Origin: Ulva prolifera
Lineage: Eukaryota > Chlorophyta > Ulvophyceae > Ulvales > Ulvaceae
Length of the DNA stretch: 64,000 bases
Direction of reading: 5' to 3'
NCBI GenBank assembly: GCA_023078555.1
Contig: CM041199.1
Span: 10,403,943-10,467,942 of the forward strand
The notes under the pieces were generated by a model. The model did no database searches. It was given only the letters and a program-made list of their open reading frames with translations, and was not told the DNA's origin. The position numbers were made by a program, and so were the translations under genes. Shown here one piece after another: positions 1-10,200 of the stretch (position 1 is its first letter; every line of letters starts with the position of its first letter).

Positions 1-43
1 GTGGTGTGGTGCAAAAGTGCACACTTTCCACCAACCCATGTGA
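1..43 (+). repeat. Partial A-class monomer at the left edge
   Basis: The window opens inside the second half of an A monomer, at the GTGGTGTGGTGC segment, and the next monomer begins at 44. The array therefore extends upstream of the window. Confidence 0.97.
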
Positions 44-66
44 ATGGACTTGGTTGTAGCCACGCA

Positions 67-121
67 ACCCCCCGCGCATCAAAAGGTACGTCGCCATGAA
101 CATTCCAAGATGTTGGGGGGT
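67..121. other. C-run/G-run inverted repeat spanning the monomer front
   Basis: ACCCCCC at 67-73 is complementary to GGGGGGT at 115-121 across a 41-base loop. The arrangement recurs in A, many B and D monomers. GTTGGAGGG, GTTAGGGGG and five-C forms weaken it. Whether the stem forms is unknown. Confidence 0.5.
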
Positions 122-179
122 ATGGGATGATTATCATTCATTGCATATTTGCTGCTGACTCCCAGGAGTGGCGTGGGGC

Positions 180-195
180 AAAAGTGCACACTTTT
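180..195. other. 16-bp near-palindrome AAAAGTG-CA-CACTTTT in class B/C
   Basis: B and C monomers have a 7-bp inverted repeat around a CA centre. In class A and D the arms are 6 bp, because the right arm ends CTTTCC. A subset of A monomers with AAAAATGCACAC breaks the dyad on one side. It is the one symmetric element common to all four classes. Confidence 0.75.
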
Positions 196-654
196 CACCA
201 ACCATGTGAATGGACTTGGTTGTAGCCACGCAACCCCCCGCGCATCAAAAGGTACGTCGCCATGAACATTCCAAGATGTGGGGGGGTATGGGATGATTAT
301 CATTCATTGCATATTTGCTGCTGACTCCCAGGAGTGGCGTGGGGCAAAAGTGCACACTTTTCACCAACCATGTGAATGGACTTGGTTGTAGCCACGCAAC
401 CCCCCGCGCATCAAAAGGTACGTCGCCATGAACATTCCAAGATGTTGGAGGGTATGGGATGATTATCATTCATTGCATATTTGCTGCTGACTCCCGGGAG
501 TGGCGTGGGGCAAAAGTGCACACTTTTCACCAACCTTGTGAATGGACTTGGCTATAGACAAGCATACCCCCGCGCACCATAGGGAAGTTGCCAGAAACAT
601 CCTTTGATTCTGAAAGATCTAGGACGTCAAGTATGCATTGCACAGTTGTTGCTA

Positions 655-666
655 ACTCCTAGGAGT
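655..666. other. 12-bp palindrome ACTCCTAGGAGT (AvrII) in a class C monomer
   Basis: It is a perfect palindrome in many C monomers. The related forms are ACTCCCGGGAGT (also perfect, SmaI, zone I B monomers, for example 490-501) and ACTCCCAGGAGT (two-base centre, most B monomers). A few copies read ACTCCCAAGAGT. Dyad symmetry is kept in most variants although the centre changes. Confidence 0.75.
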
Positions 667-986
667 GGCGTGGAACAAAAGTGCACACTTTTCACCAACC
701 ATGTGAATGGACTTGGTTGTAGCCACGCAACCCCCCGCGCAGCAAAAGGTACGTCGCCATCAACATTCCAAGATTTTGGGGGGTATGGGATGTCCATCAT
801 TCATTGCGTATTTTCTGCAGACACCATGGCGTGGTGTGGTGCAAAAGTGCACATTTTCCACCAACCCATGTGAATGGACTTGGTTGTACCCACGCACCCC
901 CTGCGCATCAAAAGGTACGTCGCCATCAACATTCCAAGATGTTGGGGGGTGTGGGATGTCCATCATTCATTGCGTATTTTCTGCAG

Positions 987-1003
987 ACACCATGGAGTGG
1001 TGT
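987..1003. other. Inverted repeat ACACCA-TGGAG-TGGTGT in class A/D
   Basis: The 6-bp arms are separated by five bases and lie directly after the PstI site (981-986). The arms are kept in nearly all A and D monomers, while the loop varies between TGGAG and TGGCG. It is replaced in class B and C by the ACTCC/GGAGT dyad at about the same place. Confidence 0.65.
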
Positions 1004-2507
1004 GGTGCAAAAGTGCACACTTTCCACCAACCCATGTGAATGGACTTGGTTGTAGCCACGCAACCCCCCGCGCATCAAAAGGTACGTCCCCATGAACATT
1101 CAAAGATGTTGGGGGGTATGGGATGTCCATCATCCATTGCGTATTTTCTGCAGACACCATGGAGTGGTGTGGTGCAAAAGTGCACACTTTCCACCAACCC
1201 ATGTGAATGGACTTGGTTGTAGCCACGCAACCCCCCGCGCATGAAAAGGTACGTCGCCATGAACATTCCAAGATGTTGGGGGGTATGGGATGATTATCAT
1301 TCATTGCATATTTGCTGGTGACTCCCAGGAGTGGCGTGGGGCAAAAGTGCACACTTTTCACCAACCATGTGAATGGACTTGGCTATAGACAAGCATACCC
1401 CCGCGCACCATAGGGAAGTTGCCAGAAACATCCTTTGATTCTGAAAGATCTAGGACGTCAAGTATGCATTTCACAGTTGTTGCTAACTTCCAGGAGTGGC
1501 GTGGAACAAAAGTGCACACTTTTCACCAACCATGTGAATGGACTTGGTTGTAGCCACGCAACCCCCCGCGCAGCAAAAGGTACGTCGCCATCAACATTCC
1601 AAGATGTTGGGGGGTATGGGATGTCCATCATTCATTGCGTATTTTCTGCAGACACCATGGAGTGGTGTAATGCAAAAGTGCACACTTTCCACCAACCCAT
1701 GTGAACGGACTTGGTTGCAGCCACGCAACCCCCCGCACATCAAAGGTACGATGACATGCACATTCCAAGATGTTGGGGGGTATGGGATGTCCATCATTCA
1801 TTGCGTATTTTCTGCAGACACCATGGAGTGGTGTAATGCAAAAGTGCACACTTTCCACCAACCCATGTGAACGGACTTGGTTGCAGCCACGCAACCCCCC
1901 GCACATCAAAGGTACGACTACATGAACATTCCAAGATGTTGGGGGGTATGGGATGTCCATCATTCATTGCGTATTTTCTGCAGACACCATGGAGTGGTGT
2001 AATGCAAAAGTGCACACTTTCCACCAACCCATGTGAATGGACTTGGTTGTAGCCACGCAACCCCCCGCGCATCAAAAGGTACGTCGACATGAACATTCAA
2101 AGATGTTGGGGGGTATGGGATGTCCATCATTCATTGCGTATTTTCTGCAGACACCATGGCGTGGTGTGGTGCAAAAATGCACACTTTCCACCAACCCATG
2201 TAAATGGACTTGGTTGTAGCCACGCAACCCCCCGCGCATCAAAAGGTACGTCGCCATGAACATTCAAAGATGTTGGGGGGTATGAGATGTCCATCATTCA
2301 TTGCGTATTTTCTGCAGACACCATGGAGTGGTGTGGTGCAAAAATGCACACTTTCCACCAACCCATGTGAATGGACTTGGTTGTAGCCACGCAACCACCC
2401 GCGCAGCAAAAGGTACGTTGCCATCAACATTCCAAGATGTTGGGGGGTATGGGATGTCCATCATTCATTGCGTATTTTCTGCAGACACCATGGCGTGGTG
2501 TGGTGCA

Positions 2508-2521
2508 AAAGTGTACACTTT
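2508..2521. other. Perfect 14-bp palindrome AAAGTGTACACTTT (dyad box, GTGTAC variant)
   Basis: The sequence equals its own reverse complement. It is the T variant of the dyad present in every complete monomer (normally AAAGTG-CA-CACTTT). The variant recurs in many A monomers, for example near 4343, 5175, 7175, 10339, 18147, 22472, 28793, 35777, 41098, 45090, 61568 and 62731. I saw none from about 45.1 to 61.5 kb. In most cases the next monomer has the TACATCGCCATCAAC front. It could be a protein-binding site or a cruciform former; function is inference only. Confidence 0.7.
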
Positions 2522-2704
2522 CCACCAACCCATGTGAATGGACTTGGTTGTAGCCACGCAACCCCCCGCGCATCAAAAGGTACATCGCCATCAACATTCC
2601 AAGATGTTGGGGGGTGTGGGATGTCCATCATTCATTGCGTATTTTCTGCAGACACCATGGAGTGGTGTGGTGCAAAAGTGCACACTTTCCACCAACCCAT
2701 GTGA

Positions 2705-2870
2705 ATGGACTTGGTTGTAGCCACGCAACCCCCCGCGCATCAAAAGGTACGTCGCCATGAACATTCCAAGATGTTGGGGGGTATGGGATGATTATCATTC
2801 ATTGCATATTTGCTGCTGACTCCCAGGAGTGGCGTGGGGCAAAAGTGCACACTTTTCACCAACCATGTGA
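2705..2870 (+). repeat. Class B monomer (representative), 166 bp, no PstI site
   Basis: The front half matches class A, but the rear half is distinct. It has TGATTATC in place of TGTCCATC, TTGCATATTTGCTGCTG in place of the PstI segment, then ACTCCCAGGAGT, GGCGTGGGGC and CACTTTTCACCAACC, with one base fewer before ATGTGAATGG. B monomers usually come in pairs; the second member often has GTTGGAGGG instead of a six-G run and leads directly into a C monomer. In zone I this second member carries CCCGGG (SmaI), at 493, 2988, 4820, 7652, 10818 and 14318. In zone II it often reads TTGCACATTTG. Confidence 0.95.
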
Positions 2871-3036
2871 ATGGACTTGGTTGTAGCCACGCAACCCCCC
2901 GCGCATCAAAAGGTACGTCGCCATGAACATTCCAAGATGTTGGAGGGTATGGGATGATTATCATTCATTGCATATTTGCTGCTGACTCCCGGGAGTGGCG
3001 TGGGGCAAAAGTGCACACTTTTCACCAACCTTGTGA

Positions 3037-3201
3037 ATGGACTTGGCTATAGACAAGCATACCCCCGCGCACCATAGGGAAGTTGCCAGAAACATCCTTT
3101 GATTCTGAAAGATCTAGGACGTCAAGTATGCATTGCACAGTTGTTGCTAACTCCTAGGAGTGGCGTGGAACAAAAGTGCACACTTTTCACCAACCATGTG
3201 A
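3037..3201 (+). repeat. Class C monomer (representative), 165 bp, diverged BglII landmark
   Basis: The front half is the most diverged in the array: GGCTATAGACAAGCATAC, CACCATAGGGAAG, TTTGATTCTGAAAGATCT (BglII) and ACGTCAAGTATGCATTGC. The rear half then rejoins the B-like ACTCCTAGGAGT or ACTCCCAGGAGT, GGCGTGGAAC and CACTTTTCACC. I count 51 copies, starting at 542, 1373, 3037, 4869, 5868, 7701, 8700, 10867, 11865, 14365, 15347, 16179, 17512, 17843, 18508, 19339, 20172, 21003, 21835, 22166, 23497, 24329, 25162, 25993, 26825, 27156, 28487, 29319, 29983, 30481, 31145, 34972, 36136, 36634, 37799, 38297, 39128, 40294, 40792, 41623, 44286, 44784, 45615, 49777, 53939, 56102, 57266, 60095, 61928, 62426 and 63256. 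Each follows a B-type end, and the next monomer nearly always has a CGCAGC-type front. Confidence 0.95.
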
Positions 3202-3714
3202 ATGGACTTGGTTGTAGCCACGCAACCCCCCGCACAGCAAAAGGTACGTCGCCATCAACATTCCAAGATTTTGGGGGGTATGGGATGTCCATCATTCATT
3301 GCGTATTTTCTGCAGACACCATGGCGTGGTGTGGTGCAAAAGTGCACATTTTCCACCAACCCATGTGAATGGACTTGGTTGTACCCACGCACCCCCTGCG
3401 CATCAAAAGGTACGTCGCCATCAACATTCCAAGATGTTGGGGGGTATGGGATGTCCATCATTCATTGCGTATTTTCTGCAGACACCATGGAGTGGTGTGG
3501 TGCAAAAGTGCACACTTTCCACCAACCCATGTGAATGGACTTGGTTGTAGCCACGCAACCCCCCGCGCATCAAAAGGTACGTCCCCATGAACATTCCAAG
3601 ATGTTGGGGGGTATGGGATGTCCATCATCCATTGCGTATTTTCTGCAGACACCATGGAGTGGTGTGGTGCAAAAGTGCACACTTTCCACCAACCCATGTG
3701 AATGGACTTGGTTG

Positions 3715-6700
3715 TAGCCACGCAACCCCCCGCGCATCAAAAGGTACGTCGACATGAACATTCCAAGATGTTGGGGGGTATGGGATGTCCATCATTCATT
3801 GCGTATTTTCTGCAGACACCATGGCGTGGTGTGGTGCAAAAGTGCACACTTTCCACCAACCCATGTGAATGCACTTGGTTGTAGCCACGCAACCCCCCGC
3901 GCATCAAAAGGTACGTCGCCATGAACATTCAAAGATGTTGGGGGGTATGGGATGTCCATCATTCATTGCGTATTTTCTGCAGACACCATGGCGTGGTGTG
4001 GTGCAAAAATGCACACTTTCCACCAACCCATGTGAATGGACTTGGTTGTAGCCACGCAACCCCCCGCGCATCAAAAGGTACGTCGCCATGAACATTCAAA
4101 GATGTTGGGGGGTATGAGATGTCCATCATTCATTGCGTATTTTCTGCAGACACCATGGAGTGGTGTGGTGCAAAAATGCACACTTTCCACCAACCCATGT
4201 GAATGGACTTGGTTGTAGCCACGCAACCACCCGCGCAGCAAAAGGTACGTTGCCATCAACATTCCAAGATGTTGGGGGGTATGGGATGTCCATCATTCAT
4301 TGCGTATTTTCTGCAGACACCATGGCGTGGTGTGGTGCAAAAGTGTACACTTTCCACCAACCCATGTGAATGGACTTGGTTGTAGCCACGCAACCCCCCG
4401 CGCATCAAAAGGTACATCGCCATCAACATTCCAAGATGTTGGGGGGTATGGGATGTCCATCATTCATTGCGTATTTTCTGCAGACACCATGGAGTGGTGT
4501 GGTGCAAAAGTGCACACTTTCCACCAACCCATGTGAATGGACTTGGTTGTAGCCACGCAACCCCCCGCGCATCAAAAGGTACGTCGCCATGAACATTCCA
4601 AGATGTTGGGGGGTATGGGATGATTATCATTCATTGCATATTTGCTGCTGACTCCCAGGAGTGGCGTGGGGCAAAAGTGCACACTTTTCACCAACCATGT
4701 GAATGGACTTGGTTGTAGCCACGCAACCCCCCGCGCATCAAAAGGTACGTCGCCATGAACATTCCAAGATGTTGGAGGGTATGGGATGATTATCATTCAT
4801 TGCATATTTGCTGCTGACTCCCGGGAGTGGCGTGGGGCAAAAGTGCACACTTTTCACCAACCTTGTGAATGGACTTGGCTATAGACAAGCATACCCCCGC
4901 GCACCATAGGGAAGTTGCCAGAAACATCCTTTGATTCTGAAAGATCTAGGACGTCAAGTATGCATTGCACAGTTGTTGCTAACTCCTAGGAGTGGCGTGG
5001 AACAAAAGTGCACACTTTTCACCAACCATGTGAATGGACTTGGTTGTAGCCACGCAACCCCCCGCGCAGCAAAAGGTACGTTGCCATCAACATTCCAAGA
5101 TGTTGGGGGGTATGGGATGTCCATCATTCATTGCGTATTTTCTGCAGACACCATGGCGTGGTGTGGTGCAAAAGTGTACACTTTCCACCAACCCATGTGA
5201 ATGGACTTGGTTGTAGCCACGCAACCCCCCGCGCATCAAAAGGTACATCGCCATCAACATTCCAAGATGTTGGGGGGTATGGGATGTCCATCATTCATTG
5301 CGTATTTTCTGCAGACACCATGGAGTGGTGTGGTGCAAAAGTGCACACTTTCCACCAACCCATGTGAATGGACTTGGTTGTAGCCACGCAACCCCCCGCG
5401 CATCAAAAGGTACGTCCCCATGAACATTCAAAGATGTTGGGGGGTATGGGATGTCCATCATTCATTGCGTATTTTCTGCAGACACCATGGAGTGGTGTGG
5501 TGCAAAAGTGCACACTTTCCACCAACCCATGTGAATGGACTTGGTTGTAGCCACGCAACCCCCCGCGCATCAAAAGGTACGTCCCCATGAACATTCCAAG
5601 ATGTTGGGGGGTATGGGATGTCCATCATCCATTGCGTATTTTCTGCAGACACCATGGAGTGGTGTGGTGCAAAAGTGCACACTTTCCACCAACCCATGTG
5701 AATGGACTTGGTTGTAGCCACGCAACCCCCCGCGCATCAAAAGGTACGTCGCCATGAACATTCCAAGATGTTGTGGGGTATGGGATGATTATCATTCATT
5801 GCATATTTGCTGCTGACTCCCAGGAGTGGCGTGGGGCAAAAGTGCACACTTTTCACCAACCTTGTGAATGGACTTGGCTATAGACAAGCATACCCCCGCG
5901 CACCATAGGGAAGTTGCCAGAAACATCCTTTGATTCTGAAAGATCTAGGACGTCAAGTATGCATTGCACAGTTGTTGCTAACTCCTAGGAGTGGCGTGGA
6001 ACAAAAGTGCACACTTTTCACCAACCATGTGAATGGACTTGGTTGTAGCCACGCAACCCCCCGCGCAGCAAAAGGTACGTCGCCATCAACATTCCAAGAT
6101 TTTGGGGGGTATGGGATGTCCATCATTCATTGCGTATTTTCTGCAGACACCATGGCGTGGTGTGGTGCAAAAGTGCACATTTTCCACCAACCCATGTGAA
6201 TGGACTTGGTTGTACCCACGCAACCCCCCGCGCATCAAAAGGTACGTCCCCATGAACATTCCAAGATGTTGGGGGGTATGGGATGTCCATCATCCATTGC
6301 GTATTTTCTGCAGACACCATGGAGTGGTGTGGTGCAAAAGTGCACACTTTCCACCAACCCATGTGAATGGACTTGGTTGTAGCCACGCAACCCCCCGCGC
6401 ATCAAAAGGTACGTCGACATGAACATTCCAAGATGTTGGGGGGTATGGGATGTCCATCATTCATTGCGTATTTTCTGCAGACACCATGGCGTGGTGTGGT
6501 GCAAAAGTGCACACTTTCCACCAACCCATGTGAATGCACTTGGTTGTAGCCACGCAACCCCCCGCGCATCAAAAGGTACGTCGACATGAACATTCCAAGA
6601 TGTTGGGGGGTATGGGATGTCCATCATTCATTGCGTATTTTCTGCAGACACCATGGCGTGGTGTGGTGCAAAAGTGCACACTTTCCACCAACCCATGTGA

Positions 6701-9700
6701 ATGCACTTGGTTGTAGCCACGCAACCCCCCGCGCATCAAAAGGTACGTCGCCATGAACATTCAAAGATGTTGGGGGGTATGGGATGTCCATCATTCATTG
6801 CGTATTTTCTGCAGACACCATGGCGTGGTGTGGTGCAAAAATGCACACTTTCCACCAACCCATGTGAATGGACTTGGTTGTAGCCACGCAACCCCCCGCG
6901 CATCAAAAGGTACGTCGCCATGAACATTCAAAGATGTTGGGGGGTATGAGATGTCCATCATTCATTGCGTATTTTCTGCAGACACCATGGAGTGGTGTGG
7001 TGCAAAAATGCACACTTTCCACCAACCCATGTGAATGGACTTGGTTGTAGCCACGCAACCACCCGCGCAGCAAAAGGTACGTTGCCATCAACATTCCAAG
7101 ATGTTGGGGGGTATGGGATGTCCATCATTCATTGCGTATTTTCTGCAGACACCATGGCGTGGTGTGGTGCAAAAGTGTACACTTTCCACCAACCCATGTG
7201 AATGGACTTGGTTGTAGCCACGCAACCCCCCGCGCATCAAAAGGTACATCGCCATCAACATTCCAAGATGTTGGGGGGTATGGGATGTCCATCATTCATT
7301 GCGTATTTTCTGCAGACACCATGGAGTGGTGTGGTGCAAAAGTGCACACTTTCCACCAACCCATGTGAATGGACTTGGTTGTAGCCACGCAACCCCCCGC
7401 GCATCAAAAGGTACGTCGCCATGAACATTCCAAGATGTTGGGGGGTATGGGATGATTATCATTCATTGCATATTTGCTGCTGACTCCCAGGAGTGGCGTG
7501 GGGCAAAAGTGCACACTTTTCACCAACCATGTGAATGGACTTGGTTGTAGCCACGCAACCCCCCGCGCATCAAAAGGTACGTCGCCATGAACATTCCAAG
7601 ATGTTGGAGGGTATGGGATGATTATCATTCATTGCATATTTGCTGCTGACTCCCGGGAGTGGCGTGGGGCAAAAGTGCACACTTTTCACCAACCTTGTGA
7701 ATGGACTTGGCTATAGACAAGCATACCCCCGCGCACCATAGGGAAGTTGCCAGAAACATCCTTTGATTCTGAAAGATCTAGGACGTCAAGTATGCATTGC
7801 ACAGTTGTTGCTAACTCCTAGGAGTGGCGTGGAACAAAAGTGCACACTTTTCACCAACCATGTGAATGGACTTGGTTGTAGCCACGCAACCCCCCGCGCA
7901 GCAAAAGGTACGTTGCCATCAACATTCCAAGATGTTGGGGGGTATGGGATGTCCATCATTCATTGCGTATTTTCTGCAGACACCATGGCGTGGTGTGGTG
8001 CAAAAGTGTACACTTTCCACCAACCCATGTGAATGGACTTGGTTGTAGCCACGCAACCCCCCGCGCATCAAAAGGTACATCGCCATCAACATTCCAAGAT
8101 GTTGGGGGGTATGGGATGTCCATCATTCATTGCGTATTTTCTGCAGACACCATGGAGTGGTGTGGTGCAAAAGTGCACACTTTCCACCAACCCATGTGAA
8201 TGGACTTGGTTGTAGCCACGCAACCCCCCGCGCATCAAAAGGTACGTCCCCATGAACATTCAAAGATGTTGGGGGGTATGGGATGTCCATCATTCATTGC
8301 GTATTTTCTGCAGACACCATGGAGTGGTGTGGTGCAAAAGTGCACACTTTCCACCAACCCATGTGAATGGACTTGGTTGTAGCCACGCAACCCCCCGCGC
8401 ATCAAAAGGTACGTCCCCATGAACATTCCAAGATGTTGGGGGGTATGGGATGTCCATCATCCATTGCGTATTTTCTGCAGACACCATGGAGTGGTGTGGT
8501 GCAAAAGTGCACACTTTCCACCAACCCATGTGAATGGACTTGGTTGTAGCCACGCAACCCCCCGCGCATCAAAAGGTACGTCGCCATGAACATTCCAAGA
8601 TGTTGTGGGGTATGGGATGATTATCATTCATTGCATATTTGCTGCTGACTCCCAGGAGTGGCGTGGGGCAAAAGTGCACACTTTTCACCAACCTTGTGAA
8701 TGGACTTGGCTATAGACAAGCATACCCCCGCGCACCATAGGGAAGTTGCCAGAAACATCCTTTGATTCTGAAAGATCTAGGACGTCAAGTATGCATTGCA
8801 CAGTTGTTGCTAACTCCTAGGAGTGGCGTGGAACAAAAGTGCACACTTTTCACCAACCATGTGAATGGACTTGGTTGTAGCCACGCAACCCCCCGCGCAG
8901 CAAAAGGTACGTCGCCATCAACATTCCAAGATTTTGGGGGGTATGGGATGTCCATCATTCATTGCGTATTTTCTGCAGACACCATGGCGTGGTGTGGTGC
9001 AAAAGTGCACATTTTCCACCAACCCATGTGAATGGACTTGGTTGTACCCACGCAACCCCCCGCGCATCAAAAGGTACGTCCCCATGAACATTCCAAGATG
9101 TTGGGGGGTATGGGATGTCCATCATCCATTGCGTATTTTCTGCAGACACCATGGAGTGGTGTGGTGCAAAAGTGCACACTTTCCACCAACCCATGTGAAT
9201 GGACTTGGTTGTAGCCACGCAACCCCCCGCGCATCAAAAGGTACGTCGACATGAACATTCCAAGATGTTGGGGGGTATGGGATGTCCATCATTCATTGCG
9301 TATTTTCTGCAGACACCATGGCGTGGTGTGGTGCAAAAGTGCACACTTTCCACCAACCCATGTGAATGCACTTGGTTGTAGCCACGCAACCCCCCGCGCA
9401 TCAAAAGGTACGTCGCCATGAACATTCAAAGATGTTGGGGGGTATGGGATGTCCATCATTCATTGCGTATTTTCTGCAGACACCATGGCGTGGTGTGGTG
9501 CAAAAGTGCACACTTTCCACCAACCCATGTGAATGCACTTGGTTGTAGCCACGCAACCCCCCGCGCATCAAAAGGTACGTCGCCATGAACATTCAAAGAT
9601 GTTGGGGGGTATGGGATGTCCATCATTCATTGCGTATTTTCTGCAGACACCATGGCGTGGTGTGGTGCAAAAATGCACACTTTCCACCAACCCATGTGAA

Positions 9701-9987
9701 TGGACTTGGTTGTAGCCACGCAACCCCCCGCGCATCAAAAGGTACGTCGCCATGAACATTCAAAGATGTTGGGGGGTATGAGATGTCCATCATTCATTGC
9801 GTATTTTCTGCAGACACCATGGAGTGGTGTGGTGCAAAAATGCACACTTTCCACCAACCCATGTGAATGGACTTGGTTGTAGCCACGCAACCACCCGCGC
9901 AGCAAAAGGTACGTTGCCATCAACATTCCAAGATGTTGGGGGGTATGGGATGTCCATCATTCATTGCGTATTTTCTGCAGACACCAT
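3715..9987 (+). repeat. HOR-I: 2832-bp (17-monomer) higher-order repeat, about 2.2 copies
   Basis: Variant patterns recur at an offset of exactly 2832 bp. C monomers at 4869, 5868, 7701 and 8700 pair as 4869/7701 and 5868/8700. The run 3715-7155 matches 6547-9987 subtype by subtype, including ATGCACTTGG anchors, ATGAGATG fronts and GTTGTGGGG at 5702/8534. Differences I noticed lie in one monomer: 6534 has GTCGACATGAACATTCC where its partner at 9366 has GTCGCCATGAACATTCA. Each unit contains C monomers separated alternately by about 999 and 1833 bp. The low divergence points to recent amplification of the whole 17-mer. Confidence 0.9.
4370..4536 (+). repeat. Class A monomer (representative), 167 bp, PstI/NcoI type
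   Basis: This is the commonest class. In order it has the ATGGACTTGG anchor, TTGTAGCCACGCAA followed by six C, GCGCATCAAAAGG, a variable TACRTC segment, a six-G run, TGTCCATC, TTGCGTATTTT, CTGCAG (PstI), CCATGG (NcoI) and the GTGCACAC dyad. Front subtypes are set by a few bases: TACATCGCCATCAAC (this one), TACGTCCCCATG, TACGTCGACATG, TACGTCGCCATG and CGCAGCAAAAGG. Rear subtypes differ at CCATGG-A/C-GTGG, at GTGT-GG/GA/AA-TGC and at GTGCAC versus GTGTAC. A rarer 165-166 bp front has TTGTACCCACGCA and only five C (for example 874, 3369, 33142, 43454). Confidence 0.95.
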
Positions 9988-10200
9988 GGAGTGGTGTGGT
10001 GCAAAAGTGCACACTTTCCACCAACCCATGTGAATGGACTTGGTTGTAGCCACGCAACCCCCCGCGCATCAAAAGGTACGTCCCCATGGACATTCAAAGA
10101 TGTTGGGGGGTATGGGATGTCCATCATCCATTGCGTATTTTCTGCAGACACCATGGAGTGGTGTGGTGCAAAAATGCACACTTTCCACCAACCCATGTGA
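9867..10200 (+). repeat. Two-monomer (334 bp) insertion in HOR-I
   Basis: The second HOR-I copy follows the first until 9867. The sequence equivalent to 7035 then occurs both at 9867 (offset 2832) and at 10201 (offset 3166). The added 334 bp consist of a CGCAGC-front monomer and a monomer with TACGTCCCCATGGACATT. It fits an unequal crossover out of register by two monomers. The next C landmark at 10867 is shifted by the same amount. Confidence 0.85.

Larger units (their letters stand above)
44..3714 (+). repeat. Zone I, left mosaic before the 2832-bp HOR
   Basis: These are about 22 monomers with C landmarks at 542, 1373 and 3037. Three B monomers open the stretch (44, 210, 376). Two D monomers at 1705 and 1871 are the only D copies in the first 31 kb. 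Fronts include the GATTTTGGGG variant (707, 3202) with its CACATTTTCC rear, and the five-C TTGTACCC form (874, 3369). The block 2204-3036 resembles 4036-4868, so this stretch is an older or reshuffled relative of the adjacent HOR. Confidence 0.88.

Noticed and set aside
108-130. G-quadruplex at the GGGGGGTATGGG segment
   Set aside because: Only two G runs lie close together per monomer, short of the four runs with short loops that a canonical intramolecular quadruplex needs.
1-167. Monomer as an ancient dimer of two ~83-bp halves
   Set aside because: The two CAAAAGG/CAAAAGTG segments look alike for only a few bases and are unevenly spaced (68 and about 98 bp), with no convincing alignment of the halves.
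604-873. Recurring 60-145 residue open reading frames on both strands, some from TTG starts
   Set aside because: They are translations of the satellite in shifting frames. Monomer length is not a multiple of three, stops recur each monomer, both strands give equally long frames, and nothing resembles a protein family.
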